The notes: generated by a model from the sequence alone, not told the origin. DNA of 64,000 nucleotides from Prorocentrum cordatum (GCA_963575745.1 CAUYUJ010019603.1:62001-126000); one strand, 5' to 3'; counted from the first letter of the stretch, positions 9,836 through 21,048 are shown. Numbers and translations are program-made.

Positions 9836-10708
9836 TTGGGGGCCGCGCTGGCTGACATTTTTCAACACTTTTGGTCCATGGGGGCCGGATCCGGGATCTG
9901 AAACCGTCAGAAACATTTCGGGATGAAGCCTTGTCCCAGGGAAGGGGTCCAAATATATAGAGGCCGTCGACCCAGGCGACAGCGGGTTCGGCGGGGGTCT
10001 GGGAACTTCAAAGAATTTCGAGCCAACGCAGGTCCGTATCATCTTAACTCAGTGCCTTGCAGCGGGCTAGGCGTGATTATCCTCGCGCTCTCGCGTCATC
10101 TCCCGGAGAAGGAGAACCCTCGGGCCCCAGGGCCGAGAAGGAAGCGCGGCTCGGTCATCCTCGGGCCCCCATGCTTGGCTCAAGTGCGTAGGTGAACCAA
10201 GTTCACCGTGAACCTGGTCGCCCCGCAGGCCGGAATGCCAAGGCATCTCTACTTGTAGGTGATGCAGCTGTCGCGGAGGCAGGATTTGCGTGCGGGAGCA
10301 GCAAAACTGGCTCCAAGTCTGGCTTAAACTGGCACGTTCCCCCGAAACGCACACAGACAGCATGCTACACATGGTGGAAATCGACAGATGTTTCGGCCAA
10401 TGCCCGTTTGCATGCTGGGAATCACGTCGCTACGCGTCACGCAAGCTGGGCCTTCGCGAGCACCCAGACAACAATGCATCATAACCTGTGCAGATGGCCA
10501 CGGGCTGCAATTCTGGCCCATCACCTGTGTTAGAAGGCTGGTGTCATGTAATAAAACATGTCGCGCACAAGTTCCAAATAGGAGCACGCCAGATAAAGAG
10601 GAGTAGTGGCTAGGGTGGGGCAATGGGAAGGGGAAAAGTGAAGCCTTGGTGTGTGTGTGTGGGGGGGTCTACTCGTGAATTCAAACGGCTAGAACTAAGC
10701 GGAACAAT
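9836..10708. other. No gene recognised
   Basis: Mixed unique-looking sequence. At 10163-10183 the string CCCCCATGCTTGGCTCAAG resembles the 3' half of the spliced leader on the plus strand, but the 5' half does not match well and no ORF follows. A short (GT)n and G8 run lie at 10650-10670. Confidence 0.4.
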
Positions 10709-10909
10709 TCAAGCGGACGCGCCGCCATCCGAGTCCACACCGGCGGCTTCACCAGGGGCATGACTCATGCGTGCTTTCACCTGCTCCTCCCAGCTCTTCT
10801 GCTTGGCCCGCTCTTGCTCCAAGATGGTCAGGTCGGGCTTGAAGCGCTCCACGGAGTTGAGCGCCTTGAAGACGCCGCGGCCGCTGTGCGCCTGCGACGC
10901 CGCCACCAT
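10709..10909 (-). CDS. Possible last exon of an unknown gene
   Basis: The last 66 codons before the stop at 10709 have a natural, charged amino-acid composition unlike the surrounding shadow frames: FKALNSVERFKPDLTILEQE, then RAKQKSWEEQVKARMSHAPG. Upstream the frame becomes Arg/Pro-rich composition noise. A possible 3' splice site (GCCTGCCAG before GATGG) lies at about 10911-10919. The protein is not recognised; the piece could also be the tail of an old retroelement Gag. No upstream exon could be assigned. Confidence 0.35.
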   Translation of the reverse strand: MVAASQAHSGRGVFKALNSVERFKPDLTILEQERAKQKSWEEQVKARMSHAPGEAAGVDSDGGASA

Positions 10910-10919
10910 CCTGGCAGGC

Positions 10920-12250
10920 CGGCGCGCGGCCGGACCGTGCGCCCGAGCCGAAGACAACTCCGATCGGACCGCTCCGCGTCGCCTGACCGATACCGTGCAG
11001 CTGCGAGCCCCGCGCAAGGTCACCAGGCCAGACCGCCTCGCGCAAGACCCGCGACCCAGCCCGATGCAAGGGCGGAACCCAGACCTCCGACATCGTTGTA
11101 TTCGAAGCGTGGGCCCCCGGACCTCTCGACCCCATCCCCGGGGACCCGTTCTCCACGGGAACTGGGAACTGCCTGTCGGAGGCCAAGAGCGGCGAAGGAG
11201 CCGCGCGAACTTTTCGGGCCGACAGAGGTTTGGGTCAGGGGGCCCTCGTGGCATTCCGTCATTCCAGCCCCCCCCCCTTGCTCTCCGCCCCCGTGGTGAC
11301 CCTTGGCCACCTCAGCCCTCCCCCCACGCCTGTTATCCGACGGCGCGGAAATTTCAAACTACCATGAAAAGTGACGACTGGAATTCCCAATCACACGCTT
11401 GCGCAGAACCTGCCGGGACCGTTCGATCCAAGGGGCCCGGGGCCCGACGCGGGGCGGTGGTCGTGCCTACAGACGTCAGACGGCAGAAGATACTCGTGAA
11501 GTGGGCATCCAGACTGGCTTATCATCTCGATCAATGTTTTAACGATGGATGTGCAGCAGCGCATCGCTGAGTTCACCCCGAGCCGTTTGCTGACGGCCCA
11601 AGGCCCAGGAACGGCCTGCAAGGGCCGACCACCGCGAAACGCCTCCGTCGCGATCTCTTCGGGTCGCCAGAACTCTGGGCCATTCCCTCGAAATCGACCC
11701 CCGGACCACTCCAGAACTTGAGGCCCTGGACCCTGGCCCCGGGTGCGTCCCGATTGGAGTTTCGGAAACGGATCCTGCCGCGGCGACGAGGGCACCCCAG
11801 GAAGTCCCCAAAGGACAACGCACTTCAGAGTCTGAAGTATCATGTTCACATCCGAATGAAAGGGGCCGAACGGTCTTACACCATCCCTAGGCGCGTGGGT
11901 GAAGTGGGACTTCGTGGCCCAAATTCTGCTTGTTTGTGATAGCTTGTTTTCTATGTACTGATTGCTGTTGATCCCCCTCCGGTACCTATGATCATTTTTC
12001 AACTGAAGTGCCCCTCCCGGGCTCGCGGCGTATTTTCTACGAAGAAAAATGTTACGCGAGATTGGGCCCCCTGGCTACTGGTTTTCAACAACAGCGGCTC
12101 CCGCCTGATACTTCCTTACAATTTATCAAACAAAATCTGGCACGCTCCCGCCTGTCCCGAAAATTCATACACGAAGCGCCCTCGGCGCTATGGAATAGCG
12201 CTCTCGCTCTAGACTCCCTCTCAGTTTACTGTACTCAGGAACCACGTTCT
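10920..12250. other. No gene recognised
   Basis: GC-rich, unique-looking sequence without a convincing coding frame; the overlapping ORFs on both strands have shadow composition. C-run at 11268-11277. At 12000-12250 AT content rises. Nothing supported. Confidence 0.4.
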
Positions 12251-12548
12251 CGCCTGAGATTTCCTTGCCACCTCCTCTAATTATTCCCTGTCGTCCTCCA
12301 TCTACTCTCTCCCTTCCTCTTGACCCCTTCCCTCCTGGCTCCCTTCCTCCACTCCCTTCCTCCTCGCGCTCTCCCTTTTCCATTCTTTCTGTTCTTCCAG
12401 TTTTAGGGCTGCGCCAATTACTCGTGGCAGGGAAGGATGATATATCCCCCAAGTGGGGTACGATCCGATACGAAGTGGGCAGGTATGGAGGGTTTGGGGT
12501 GTACATGTTTAGTGACACGCGACCAGGCAAGAGCGATCAGTCTTAACA
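12251..12548. repeat. Pyrimidine tract plus 150-bp dispersed repeat, copy 1
   Basis: A CT-rich tract (12265-12400) is followed by a block from TAGGGCTGCGCC (12406) to CAGTCTTAA (12546). The block aligns with 29958-30101 over its whole length (shared pieces include TAGGGCTGC, GTGGCAGG, GAGGGTTTGGG and CAGTCTTAA), and that copy is also preceded by a CT-rich tract. It is probably the end of a dispersed mobile element. Confidence 0.7.
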
Positions 12549-12689
12549 TGAATGTTGCTGTCCCGCATCTGATGCGATGGGCTTCTTGGTCTTCCCCATA
12601 TCCTGAGATGGGTTCTTGTTATTCCTATCCTGAGGTGAGGTTCTGCAATTTATTCCCTTCTTCTCCTTCGTCCTCCTCCTCTTACCCAC

Positions 12690-13080
12690 TCAGACTCACT
12701 CATACTCAGACTCGCTCCCACTCATATTCGACCATACTCAGATTCGCTCACACTCAGATTCGATCATACTCAGACTCTCTCACACTCGGAATCACTCAAC
12801 TCAGGGTCACTCGCACTCATACCTACGCACGCTCTGACTCGCTCACACTCAGACTCACTCACACTCATATTCACTCATACCCAGACGCATCAATACTCAC
12901 ACTCATTCGAACTCTGACTTGCACTCCGACCCACTCACACTCACACTTACCCTTGCTCAGTCCTGCTCGCACTCAGACTCACTCGTACCCACACCCGCTC
13001 ACACAGAGACCCACTCACCCTCATACTCAGACTCATACTCACCCACACTCATAGTCTATCACACTCAGACTCGCAGGGTG
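12690..13080. repeat. ACTCAC/TCAGACTCGCTC minisatellite
   Basis: Degenerate tandem units of about 12-18 bases built from CACTCAGACTCACTC and CACTCATA. No coding function; the apparent Ser/Thr/His-rich ORF is a by-product. Confidence 0.85.
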
Positions 13081-13084
13081 CGAG

Positions 13085-13300
13085 GATGTCAGGTGAGGCG
13101 CTGGTTGTAGCACTCCCAAGGGGGAGCCGCCAGGGTGTTTTCACGGGCCCGTTCGCGCCCAGATTGTGCGGACGTGTCAGGCGGCTTGGCTGTTTCAGTG
13201 GCCAGACTCGTCTGCTTGCATAGCAGATTGTGAGGATGTCTCGAGCGACGCGCTGATGTCAGCACTCCCAATTCGGGAACCGCCAAGGTGATTTCACGGG
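13085..13300. repeat. Two tandem copies of a 147-bp segment
   Basis: GAGGATGTCAGGTGAGGCGC (13081) and GAGGATGTCTCGAGCGACGC (13230) begin two similar segments, each continuing with AGCACTCCCAA, a CGCCA-GGTG motif and TTTCACGGG. Offset about 147 bases. No coding signal. Confidence 0.6.
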
Positions 13301-14236
13301 GTTTATGTGGGATGCCCTGGCGACGGACAGGCAACCTGGCACAAGGTTCGAGGCTACCCTGCATCTTGAAAGGTCTGCCACAGATCCGCACAACGCTGAG
13401 ACTGTCATGTGGCCTAGTCTGATTCGTTGCTGTGCCCTAGAATGGCGGCAGATGAGCTTCCTGCAGCCTGGGGCCTTAGCGATGTGGCGGCGAATCAAAG
13501 AAATGATCTGTCATCTGGCTCGTGTTGCGGGAGAATGGCGGCGCCAAATGGATATTTAGTGTCAAACTCAGGCGCGCACTCGGTAGCAACATTTGTGAGT
13601 CGTGGGTGGCTGCCCCTCTGCATGAGCCTCCACTTATCAATGTCGTTCCTCCCAAATCGTGGTAGGATCGCAACCCTTGCTAAAACGCGTGGTACGCTCA
13701 CGCCAGGTCTATGCCTTACACCTGGTGCACACGAAAAGCTAGGAGTCATCGCTGCATCGTAGGGCCAAACGCCTGTGTCCCAGAGCTGTCATCTCTTGCG
13801 TGGCTGGCGGGGGCTCTCTACAATAATCGTGAACCAGAGGCTTAGTCCCAATCCAACGAAAAAAAGTAAACATCACTTGCGCCGCCAAGCTCCTCGGTAC
13901 CAGTCCAACTGGTGCGCAATGTAACAAGAAACGCCCGTGTCGCCTTGCTTAGCTCAAGCTTCGGCCAACCCGAAAGGGCAGCGGCGGCGACGCGGCAAAC
14001 GGCCCTGGAATCTGTAACACGCTTGTTGACCTAATCTCCTTCATCAAAACTCATCGTCGGGTGAATCGGCGCACCATGTTTAGCAACCCGTGTCAACTGC
14101 ATCATTGCCGAGCTTCGAAAATCGATGCTCGATGCTGAGATCAGGGATATCTACGATGTGTGCTTTAACATTGCGTATCTCCTGCCAGTGGGCGGAAACA
14201 GTACCGACAACATAACCAAACTATTTCTTCTTTCTC
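13301..14236. other. No gene recognised
   Basis: Unique-looking sequence with intermediate GC content and short ORFs only. A string CCTTGCTTAGCTCAAG (13947) resembles the end of the spliced leader weakly. Nothing supported. Confidence 0.4.
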
Positions 14237-15060
14237 GTGGGGAAAACGAACAGACTTGGGCGCACAGTGTTTCCTAACAGCTCGGGTGTGCCAAGAGGTC
14301 GCGTTGCCAGTGAGTTGCGTTGGACGGTCGGCAAGGTCTTCCCAGTCTTGTTCCTTTTCCTCCTCCGGCGAATCGCGACTATCTTCGCGCTCCTCCCGGT
14401 GGAAGCGACCTATTTCGCAATCTTCCCGTTGTAGGCGACTAGGGCGTCAGGTTGGGTGTCGGGAGCGGTGCCCCCTTCCTCCTGCGACACGCGACTATCT
14501 TCACACTCTTCCCAGTAGAGGCGACTGACCGTCGCAGGGTCTGTTGGAATCCGAGGCGGCTGGGTGTTCCCAGGGGTCGTGTCGCAAATTGGTTGTGTTC
14601 GACGGTCGGCAAGGTCCTCTCTGTCTTCTCCCTGCCCCTTCCCCTGCGGCTCGCGACCCATTTCGCGACCTTCCCGGTGTAGGTGAATGACCATCACAGG
14701 GTCTGTTGGAATCCGAAACGGCTGGGTGTTCCCAGGGTTCGTGTTGCCAGCGGGTTGTGTTGGACGGTCGGAAAATACTTTCTGGCTTCTCCCTGCCCCT
14801 CACAATGCGACTCTCGACTATCATCACATTCTTTCCGGTGGCGGCGACTGACCGTCGCAAGGTCCGTTGGAATCCGAGGCGGTTGGGTGTGCCAAGAGGT
14901 CCCGTTGCCAATGGTTTTCGCGGGACGGTCGGCAAGGTTCTCCCTGACTTCTTCCTGCCCCTACTCCTGCGATTCACGACTATCTTCGTGCTCTTCCCGG
15001 TGGAGGCGACTCATATCGCAATCTTCCCGGTGTAGGCGACTAACCGTCGCATCTCGAGGA
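14237..15060. repeat. About 163-bp tandem repeat, 4-5 copies
   Basis: Landmarks recur at about 160-165 bases: GTTGGAATCCGA near 14546, 14707 and 14867; ACGGTCGGCAAGGT near 14322, 14601 and 14929; TCTTCCCGGTG near 14668, 14992 and 15025. Sequence between copies is about 75-80 percent alike by eye. Open frames on both strands result from the repeat period. Confidence 0.8.
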
Positions 15061-15219
15061 ATCATGGGCAGGGAGGGAGGAGAAAAGTCAGTCTCAAGGG
15101 AAACGCCCTGCGTGGGCGCGGCGCCAGCCGGTCTGCGTCGTGGTCATGCCGCCGGGCAGCTTTGTTGGACAGCCGCGCAAACCAAGCTGTTCCAGGATAG
15201 CGTCGACAGAAAGATGGCC

Positions 15220-15480
15220 GTCAGGCTGGCAGTCGGGCTGGCCGCGGGGCTGGCCGTCGGGCTGGCAGTGGGGCTGACTGCCGGGCAGGCCGCGGGGCTG
15301 GCCGTCGGGCATGCCGTGGGGCTGGCCGAAGGGCTGGCAGTCGGGCTGGCCGAGGGGCTGGCCGTCGGGCGGGCCGTGGGGCAGGCCGTGGGGCTGGCCG
15401 TGGGGTAGGCCGTGAGGCTGGCCGTGGGGCTAGCAGTTGGGCTGGCCGTGGGGCTGGTCGTAGGGCTGGCAGCCCAGCGC
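15220..15480. repeat. 12-bp GGGCTGGCCGTC minisatellite
   Basis: About 20 copies of a 12-bp unit (GGGCTGGCCGTC, GGGCTGGCAGTG and variants). On the minus strand it would encode Ala-Ser-Pro-Thr repeats. It overlaps the 3' end of the SL-tagged ORF at 15430-16017. Confidence 0.9.
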
Positions 15481-16017
15481 CAGGCCAGCCGGCCCGCCCG
15501 GCACCGTCGCCGCAACGGCAGCGGCGGCCGCCGCGCGGGAGAGGGCGGCCGCCGCGGCCTGCGGCAGCCGCCGCGGCGGCGGCCTCGGCGGCAACGCCCG
15601 CGGCGCACCAGGCGCCGGCAGCGTGCGCGGCGGCGCCCGCGCGGCCCCTGGTGCACGCGGCGGCGGCGGCGGCCGCAGCGCGCACCGCGCCGACGGCAGG
15701 AGCAGCGGCGCCAGCAGCGCTAGAGGCGCCCGCGGCCGCCGCAGCGCCAGCGGCGCCGGCGGCGGCCACGGCGCCGGCGGCAGCGGCGGCCCGCGCGTCG
15801 GCGTCCGCGGCAGCGGCCGCGGCGGAGACCGCGGCGGGCCCGCCCTGCGCCGAGGCCCGCGGCAGACCGCGCGCGGCCGCAGAGCCGGCAGCGGAGGGGC
15901 CGGCGGCGCGAGGGGCAGCCGCGGCCCCCTGCCGGCGGCGCCGAGCACCCGGCACCACCATCGCGCGCAGGCCCGAGCGCGCGCCGACCTGAGCAAGGGG
16001 CGGGCTCGAGCCGACAT
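15430..16017 (-). CDS. SL-tagged retrogene-like ORF, function unknown
   Basis: The ATG at 16017 lies 2 bases downstream of a spliced-leader relic (16020-16041), exactly where a trans-spliced mRNA would have its start codon. The ORF has 195 codons and is extremely Arg/Pro/Ala-rich (MSARARPLLRSARARACARW at the N terminus), ending inside the 12-bp minisatellite. Composition is that of very GC-rich DNA, so it may be non-functional or translated in another frame originally (a second minus frame is Ala/Arg-rich and also open). No domain is recognised. Evidence for a retroposed transcript is stronger than evidence for this exact protein. Confidence 0.4.
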   Translation of the reverse strand: MSARARPLLRSARARACARWWCRVLGAAGRGPRLPLAPPAPPLPALRPRAVCRGPRRRAGPPRSPPRPLPRTPTRGPPLPPAPWPPPAPLALRRPRAPLALLAPLLLPSARCALRPPPPPRAPGAARAPPRTLPAPGAPRALPPRPPPRRLPQAAAAALSRAAAAAAVAATVPGGPAGLALGCQPYDQPHGQPNC

Positions 16018-16019
16018 GG

Positions 16020-16041
16020 CTTGAGCCAGAGGGGCTACGGA
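16020..16041 (-). promoter_or_regulatory. Relic of dinoflagellate spliced leader
   Basis: The minus strand reads TCCGTAGCC, then CCTCTGGCTCAAG: 19 of 22 positions agree with the dinoflagellate spliced leader; the three differences lie in the central ATTTT part. It is followed at once by CCATG. It marks a reverse-transcribed, trans-spliced mRNA. Confidence 0.75.
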
Positions 16042-17180
16042 CGCTGGTGGGGATGCACTTTTTAGTCAGCGCGGCCGCGGGCGAGCGCGCCGGCGGCGAG
16101 TCAGGTCAAAGCGGGCTGCGCAGCGACGAATTAAGCGAAGGCAGCGGGGGCAGGCCACGTCTAACGCAGCTAGCCGAAGGCGGCGACCCAGCGGCGGGCG
16201 GGTGGAAAGGGCGACTGAGACTGAGTCGAACTGCCAGCGTGCAAGTATGCATGGCGTCGGGAGCACCAGGAAATCGGGACAAACGACGACCCGGGTCGGA
16301 AGCCGAGGAATTAATGCATGGGCCCGAGCTGGTGAGGGTACTTTTTCGGTCGCGGCCGCGAGACGACGGTCAGGCGGCGAAAACAAAGTCCGGGACGCGA
16401 ACTAGGCGAATTAGCTAGGACAGGCGCAGCCCGGCCGGCCCACTCAGACGGCAGCTGAGGGTTGATGGGTGAAGCTGAAATGAACGGCGCACTGCAAGCT
16501 CGGGCACGTGCACTGGACAAAATGTCACGGAATTCAAGCGGCCAAGGCACAACCCGCACAGAGGGGACGCGGACCACGATGGGCAAGTCCTTCGTGCATG
16601 GTGAAGACGTGCTGGCCATTGGAGTGAGTCGCCAATGTGGCGCCAGGCTCCAAGCTGACGACCTGAGCTAGCCAGACAGGCTAAGCAGTCGTGAGCCGTG
16701 GTGCAGCGCACAGGGGGGGCTGAAGGTGGGCCTGTAGGACTGCACCTGCTGCGGAAGGCTGAACCACTCTGCGCCATGGCCGGCCCTAGTCAGACCACAT
16801 CACAGTGCCAGGTGGTAACCGAGCGACTGTGAGCCATCCAGCGCGTGCCGGCACGGCAAGGCCACTGAGTGGGGGGGAACCCGCTGGCGTGGTGAGCATC
16901 GCCAGCGAAGAAAGAAAGATGGAATGCACTGGAAGTGTTGGTGCCGTGACGGCGAGCCGGACCAGAGCAGGTGGGTCTCCAAGAGAACGGGTTGAGCTGT
17001 GCCTCACGGGGCACGTGGCGTTGGTATGGGCGGGGTGCACTGTTGTCTCAAAGCGGTATGTATGGGGGGGGGGGGGGCTGCGCAGTGAGAGACAGGAGGG
17101 CCGTCAGACGCAATGTCAGGCCAAGCCCGCCGCTGGCGCTCCCACCCAAGCCCCTGGAACGCCAACGAACACCACGCGGC
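16042..17180. other. No gene recognised; loose internal repeats
   Basis: GC-rich sequence with short recurring pieces (GGCGAATTAGC, GACGAATTAAGCG, GTCAGGCGGCG, TGAGACTGAG) suggesting an old, eroded tandem repeat at 16080-16440. G14 run at 17064-17077. No coding sequence supported. Confidence 0.4.
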
Positions 17181-17616
17181 CCTCCAGGGCCGCAGCTGAC
17201 CGCCGCTGGGAGGGGAAAACCAGTCCTCGTGCAGCGATGGGCGTGGGCGGCCCAGGGAGGGGGGGCGACGCCACCAACGTCAGACAGTACGTCGGTGGTC
17301 TCCAGGGCCAAGAGCGGGGGGCCCCCGCCTGGCCCCTGTGGAGAGAGGCGGGGGGAAAGCCGCCCCTCTCCTCGGTCAGGCCCCCTCGCCCGTGGGATAG
17401 GGGAAGTGGTTGGTCCTCGGGGTCGCAGCTGATTGCCGCTAAGGTCAGTGAATGTTGGGTGGGTCCTTCGGAGGTCATGGCACCGAGGGGCGGGTGGGAA
17501 TCGCTCCGCGGACCTCTGTATGCGCTGAGTGCTGGTCCGTTCCTGCGGAGAGCGATGCCTCAGCGGGGATGGTGGGTGTTTGTCCTCCGGGGTCGCAGCT
17601 GACCGCCGCTAGAGTC
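17181..17616 (-). repeat. Three copies of a 25-base motif (AGCGGCGGTCAGCTGCGACC)
   Basis: Minus-strand core T(T/C)TAGCGGC(G/A)(A/G)TCAGCTGCGACCCC at 17591-17616 and 17421-17446, and a weaker copy at 17181-17210. Intervals are about 170 and 230 bases. The fourth copy lies at 25728-25760. Confidence 0.75.
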
Positions 17617-18067
17617 AATATTGCCAAAACTGTGACCTGGATAGGTCGACCCGCCGACGCGCGGGGGAGGGGGGGTCCCGTGGCCGACCCCCCGCCACCA
17701 GCGGGTGGGTTGGCTGTCGTCGTCGGACAGCAAAGTGAATGAGCCTGGGGCCTGTCTGCCCTGCGGGCGGGCCCCCTGTCCTGCCAGAGGGGGTGGGATG
17801 TCGGGTGCTGGGGGGGGGGGGGGGGCCCGCGTCGGGCCCGAAAAAGAGGGTAGGTCCACTTGTCCAGTGTGGACTGTCTAGCTATGCCGCGCCGTGGGTG
17901 AGATGTGGGGTAACCTGCGCCCCAGCGCAGGTTCCCCCCAGGTATTGCGGCCTGAGCCGGGCGCGGCGAAGTGAAACTGGCCCCTTCGGGGCAAGAGGGG
18001 CCGATGGGGGGCAGGTTTCGTTGGCCAGGTGCGCCGGAGGTGCTGAGGTGGGCAGAGCCCGGCACAA
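17181..18067. other. Spacer downstream of helicase polyprotein, with three copies of the GCAGCTGA motif
   Basis: On the minus strand this lies just 3' of the stop of the helicase polyprotein. It contains three copies (17181-17210, 17421-17446, 17591-17616) of the motif that also precedes the polyprotein start at 25728-25760, and a G16 run at 17810-17825. Minus-strand ORFs here are proline-rich and look like composition noise. Probably untranslated or terminal sequence of the element. Confidence 0.45.
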
Positions 18068-18667
18068 TTAGCGGGCGCGCTTGTCCGGGTGCCGGTCGCC
18101 CCCCCTAGGGGAGTACCGCTTGCCCTCTCCTTTCCAGTCTGAGTCCGTCCATGGGGCTTCATGCCGATCCCACGCGGTCCTTTCCTGCCAGCCCTGCCGC
18201 TGGCTGGGGGTGGCTGTACCGATGGCTCCGGCCCAGCGGTCGTGCGTAGCCGCGGGAGCGGCCGCTCTGCCCTCGGTCGTCCATGGGGCGGGCTTGCTGC
18301 TGCTGCCGTAGTCGCGCTGGGCATGTGCACGGGCGTCGTGGCGCACGAAGTTCATGTGCTTGTCCCTGACTGCTGCGCACTTGATGTTGAGCCCGAGCTC
18401 ACTATCCATCTTGTAGGCATCGTGCCCTGCGTCGCTCCAAGCCTCGAGGAAATCTGCGCACGTCTGGACTGTGTTCAGTTTGGGGTTGCTCTTGTGGCCT
18501 CCACTGGGGTCCTGTCTCAGGGCAGCCCGCTTAACCCATGCGCCCCATATGCCATTGAACGCTCCTCTCAGCGTCTTTTGTAGGCGTATAATCTTCTCCT
18601 GTACGGGCTCGTCCCTTTCCGCGTCTAGAGTTGCGATGGTACTCTTGTGCATGGGACTGCATCCCAT
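18068..18667 (-). pseudogene. Basic C-terminal segment of helicase polyprotein
   Basis: 199 codons starting MGCSPMHKSTIATLDAERDE in a new frame 9 bases after the previous stop. It contains a helical, basic part (EKIIRLQKTLRGAFNGIWGA, then NFVRHDARAHAQRDYGSSSK) and an Arg/Gly/Trp-rich tail ending RHPDKRAR. An RNA- or DNA-binding tail is plausible. It could also be read as a separate small ORF. Confidence 0.45.
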
Positions 18668-18675
18668 GGGGTCGT

Positions 18676-20004
18676 TCAGATCCTCGTAGTGTGGCTGTGC
18701 GATCCTGACGTCTCTCCAGGGCGCCCCGTGGATCTCCGCTCGCGTGGGGTTGCCCCTTGGTGATTTGGCGGCGCGTCCTTCCCCGTCCTTGATGTCTTCT
18801 GACGCGGGCTGGTGGCGCCCCTGTCTCCTGCCGTGCGGCTCAGGGCGCGCTCGTCCCTGGCACCCGTGATGTCCCAGGCCGAGCTGCTTGCCTTCTCGGA
18901 GCTGTCTCTCGCACTCCGAACCTCCCGAGTGGCAGCTCGATCGACGGTCTGTGAGTACGGGGTCCAGGATTTGTTCCTTGGGGGCGTGCCCTTAAAGGCG
19001 TTTAATGGATCGAAGAGGTCCTCCTCCTCGCCTTCGTCTGCCACTGGTGTCGGGCTAGCAACTGGGTTCGCGTCTTTGGCTGTGTCTGCCTCGCTCCCCG
19101 CGTCTTCATCCCAGTCGGGGGCATCCGGTTCGCCCTCGGTCTTGCCTGCCTGGTTGGAAGGGCCTAGTCCTTCCGCGGGAGGGTCGTTGGCCCCGTCGCC
19201 GCCTGGGGCCTGTGGGTCTACTCTGGAGGGGCAGCCTGGAGCTGCGTCCCGCTCTGGGCCGTGGCTGTCTGCTGGGGGGGTGTCTGCTGCCTCGCCTGTC
19301 CTGTTCAGCCAGGATGCCGCTGGAGAGTCGGCCGCAGTTGCGCAGTCCGTGCCCGTCTGAAGTGGATCTCGGTTGGCAAGCACTCTGATGGTGCCGTCGG
19401 CGAGGGCCGTGGGATCCATTCCCACGAGGTATGTCAATTGGGTGCTGAGCCGCTGGCGGAGGGGGCACTGGCCCCGCTGCTCGGCTAGGTCGGCAGCGTA
19501 CCCACGCCACCTGGCCTCGTACATCCCGTTGGCTCTCGTTAGGTGGTACACTACTCGTGCCGCCGCGGTCCGCTGGCCGTCCCATGAGATGCCGGGGGGG
19601 TGGCAGTTGTCGGGGGTCGTCTCCCCGTAGATGTCGACCAGGAGGAATTGGCGAATACATCCTGGGGGCCACGATCCTTCGTCGGTCTTATCGCCCGGTA
19701 TTCCGTCGCCGTATTGCACCACGTATTCCATCCATTGCCCGTAAATGGTGGGGTTCCACTCTAGTAGGTACTTGACCAATGAGCGTATGGCACTGCCTGA
19801 TTCCTTCCCTGTGAGCCCAGAGGTGGAGTGGGTTGGTAGGGCGGGCCCAGCCGGCGGGGAGATGTCGGGGAACAAGGATTTGATGTCCCGTGCGGCGTCT
19901 CCTGACCCGTTACTCTCCCCGACGGTGCCGCCGTGGTCAGCGCTGGTGTGTGGTGGGGGGGGGGGGCGTAGCTCTGGCTGGGACAGGCGGCCTTGTGTGC
20001 GCAT
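18676..20004 (-). pseudogene. Acidic Pro/Ser-rich region of helicase polyprotein
   Basis: 442 codons. The first half has natural composition (SAIRSLVKYLLEWNPTIYGQ, then WMEYVVQYGDGIPGDKTDEG, then ARVVYHLTRANGMYEARWRG); the second half is acidic and Pro/Ser/Thr-rich (DAPDWDEDAGSEADTAKDAN) and looks disordered. It shows no recognised domain. It overlaps the preceding Cys-cluster frame by about 70 bases, consistent with a simple frameshift. Confidence 0.5.
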
Positions 20005-21048
20005 CCTTGGCGGCAGCGTTAACGCAGTCCGGAGTGAGGTAGACGCTGATGTCGTGGCTCTCCGTCTGCACTTCTGCTGCTGCTGCTGCCCGTTTGGCTG
20101 GTGCCGCGGGGTATGCGCGTGAGGACTGCTGGTCCAGTATGCGGTCGAGCGTGCCTGGGGCCACGTTCCAGATGTGGATGAGGCACCGTTTGCACGCCCA
20201 GCCGGCGTTCCACTGCTGCTGGGTCCAGAGGGTGGGCATGAGGTCCCAGGGCGGTAGCCTGGTCTCGGCGACGGTGGATGCTTCGGGCTCTGGGCTCCAC
20301 AGAGAGCAGCCTAGTGCTGGGCTGGTTACCGACCACTCCAACAAGGGTGATCCTGTTGGGCAGGTGTCGCATTGGGCAGAGTAGTTGCCCGTGCGGTGCG
20401 AATCGAGCCCGAACCTTCCGTCTGACAGCTTGTGAGCTGGTAGTGTAGTGCCGTTGGCCCGGGGGCTGTAGGCTGAGGGGGCTCTCATGACTAGGTCGCA
20501 CAGGCTGGTGGGGGTCAGGGCCGTGTAGGAGCGGCCGTATCCAATCGGAAGTCGATGCATGGACGGGAGTGTGCGTGACTTCTTCTTATAACGTGTCTCG
20601 TCCAATGTGCGCTTGTACGTCTGCAGACGCTGCTGTCGTGACTTCTTGTTGCCGCAATCGTACGTGGCGAGGGGGACCTCGATGCTTTTCTTTTCCAGGT
20701 GACCCAGCACTGCTCGCACAGCCACTTGCAGTTCTTGCCTTGCAAGTACGCCTGGGAGCGGTTTTGTGCGATGTGTTCCCTTGTGTCGTCGTCCTCCCAA
20801 GTGCCGGCTGAGCCCCTGATCCCTGTTTTGGGACAGTCGTCTCCGTCGCAATCGAAGCAGCCATCCTCCTGCTCGACGCGGAACCTGTCGTCGTTCACCC
20901 TTGGCGGGATAAGTAGGGTTCCAGGGGCCGGGGAAGCGGGGGGGTCATCGTCGAGCCGCCTGTTGGAGATGTCGATTCCTCCTCCGATATACCAGGTCTT
21001 CCATTGAGCCTGGGCATCCGAGCCCTTCATCTGACCCGCTGAGTTCAT
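19937..21048 (-). pseudogene. Cys-cluster region of helicase polyprotein
   Basis: Reads NSAGQMKGSDAQAQWKTWYI, then CFDCDGDDCPKTGIRGSAG and CKWLCEQCW, a paired Cys arrangement suggestive of a zinc-binding fold. After a shift near 20750 it continues as YDCGNKKSRQQRLQTYKRTL, LPIGYGRSYTALTPTSLCDL and two further Cys pairs (CDTCPTG, then CKRCLIHIWNVAPGTLDRIL). The function is not recognised; nucleic-acid or protein binding is plausible for an element-encoded protein. Confidence 0.5.

Noticed and set aside
8903-10042. Asp- or Thr-rich proteins over the GTC array
   Set aside because: Triplet repeat artefact; no start context or conserved flanks.
10163-10183. Plus-strand spliced-leader relic
   Set aside because: Only the GGCTCAAG half fits well; CCGTAGCC is not present and no ORF follows.
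13939-13962. Another SL-like string (GTGTCGCCTTGCTTAGCTCAAG-like)
   Set aside because: Too many mismatches and gaps.
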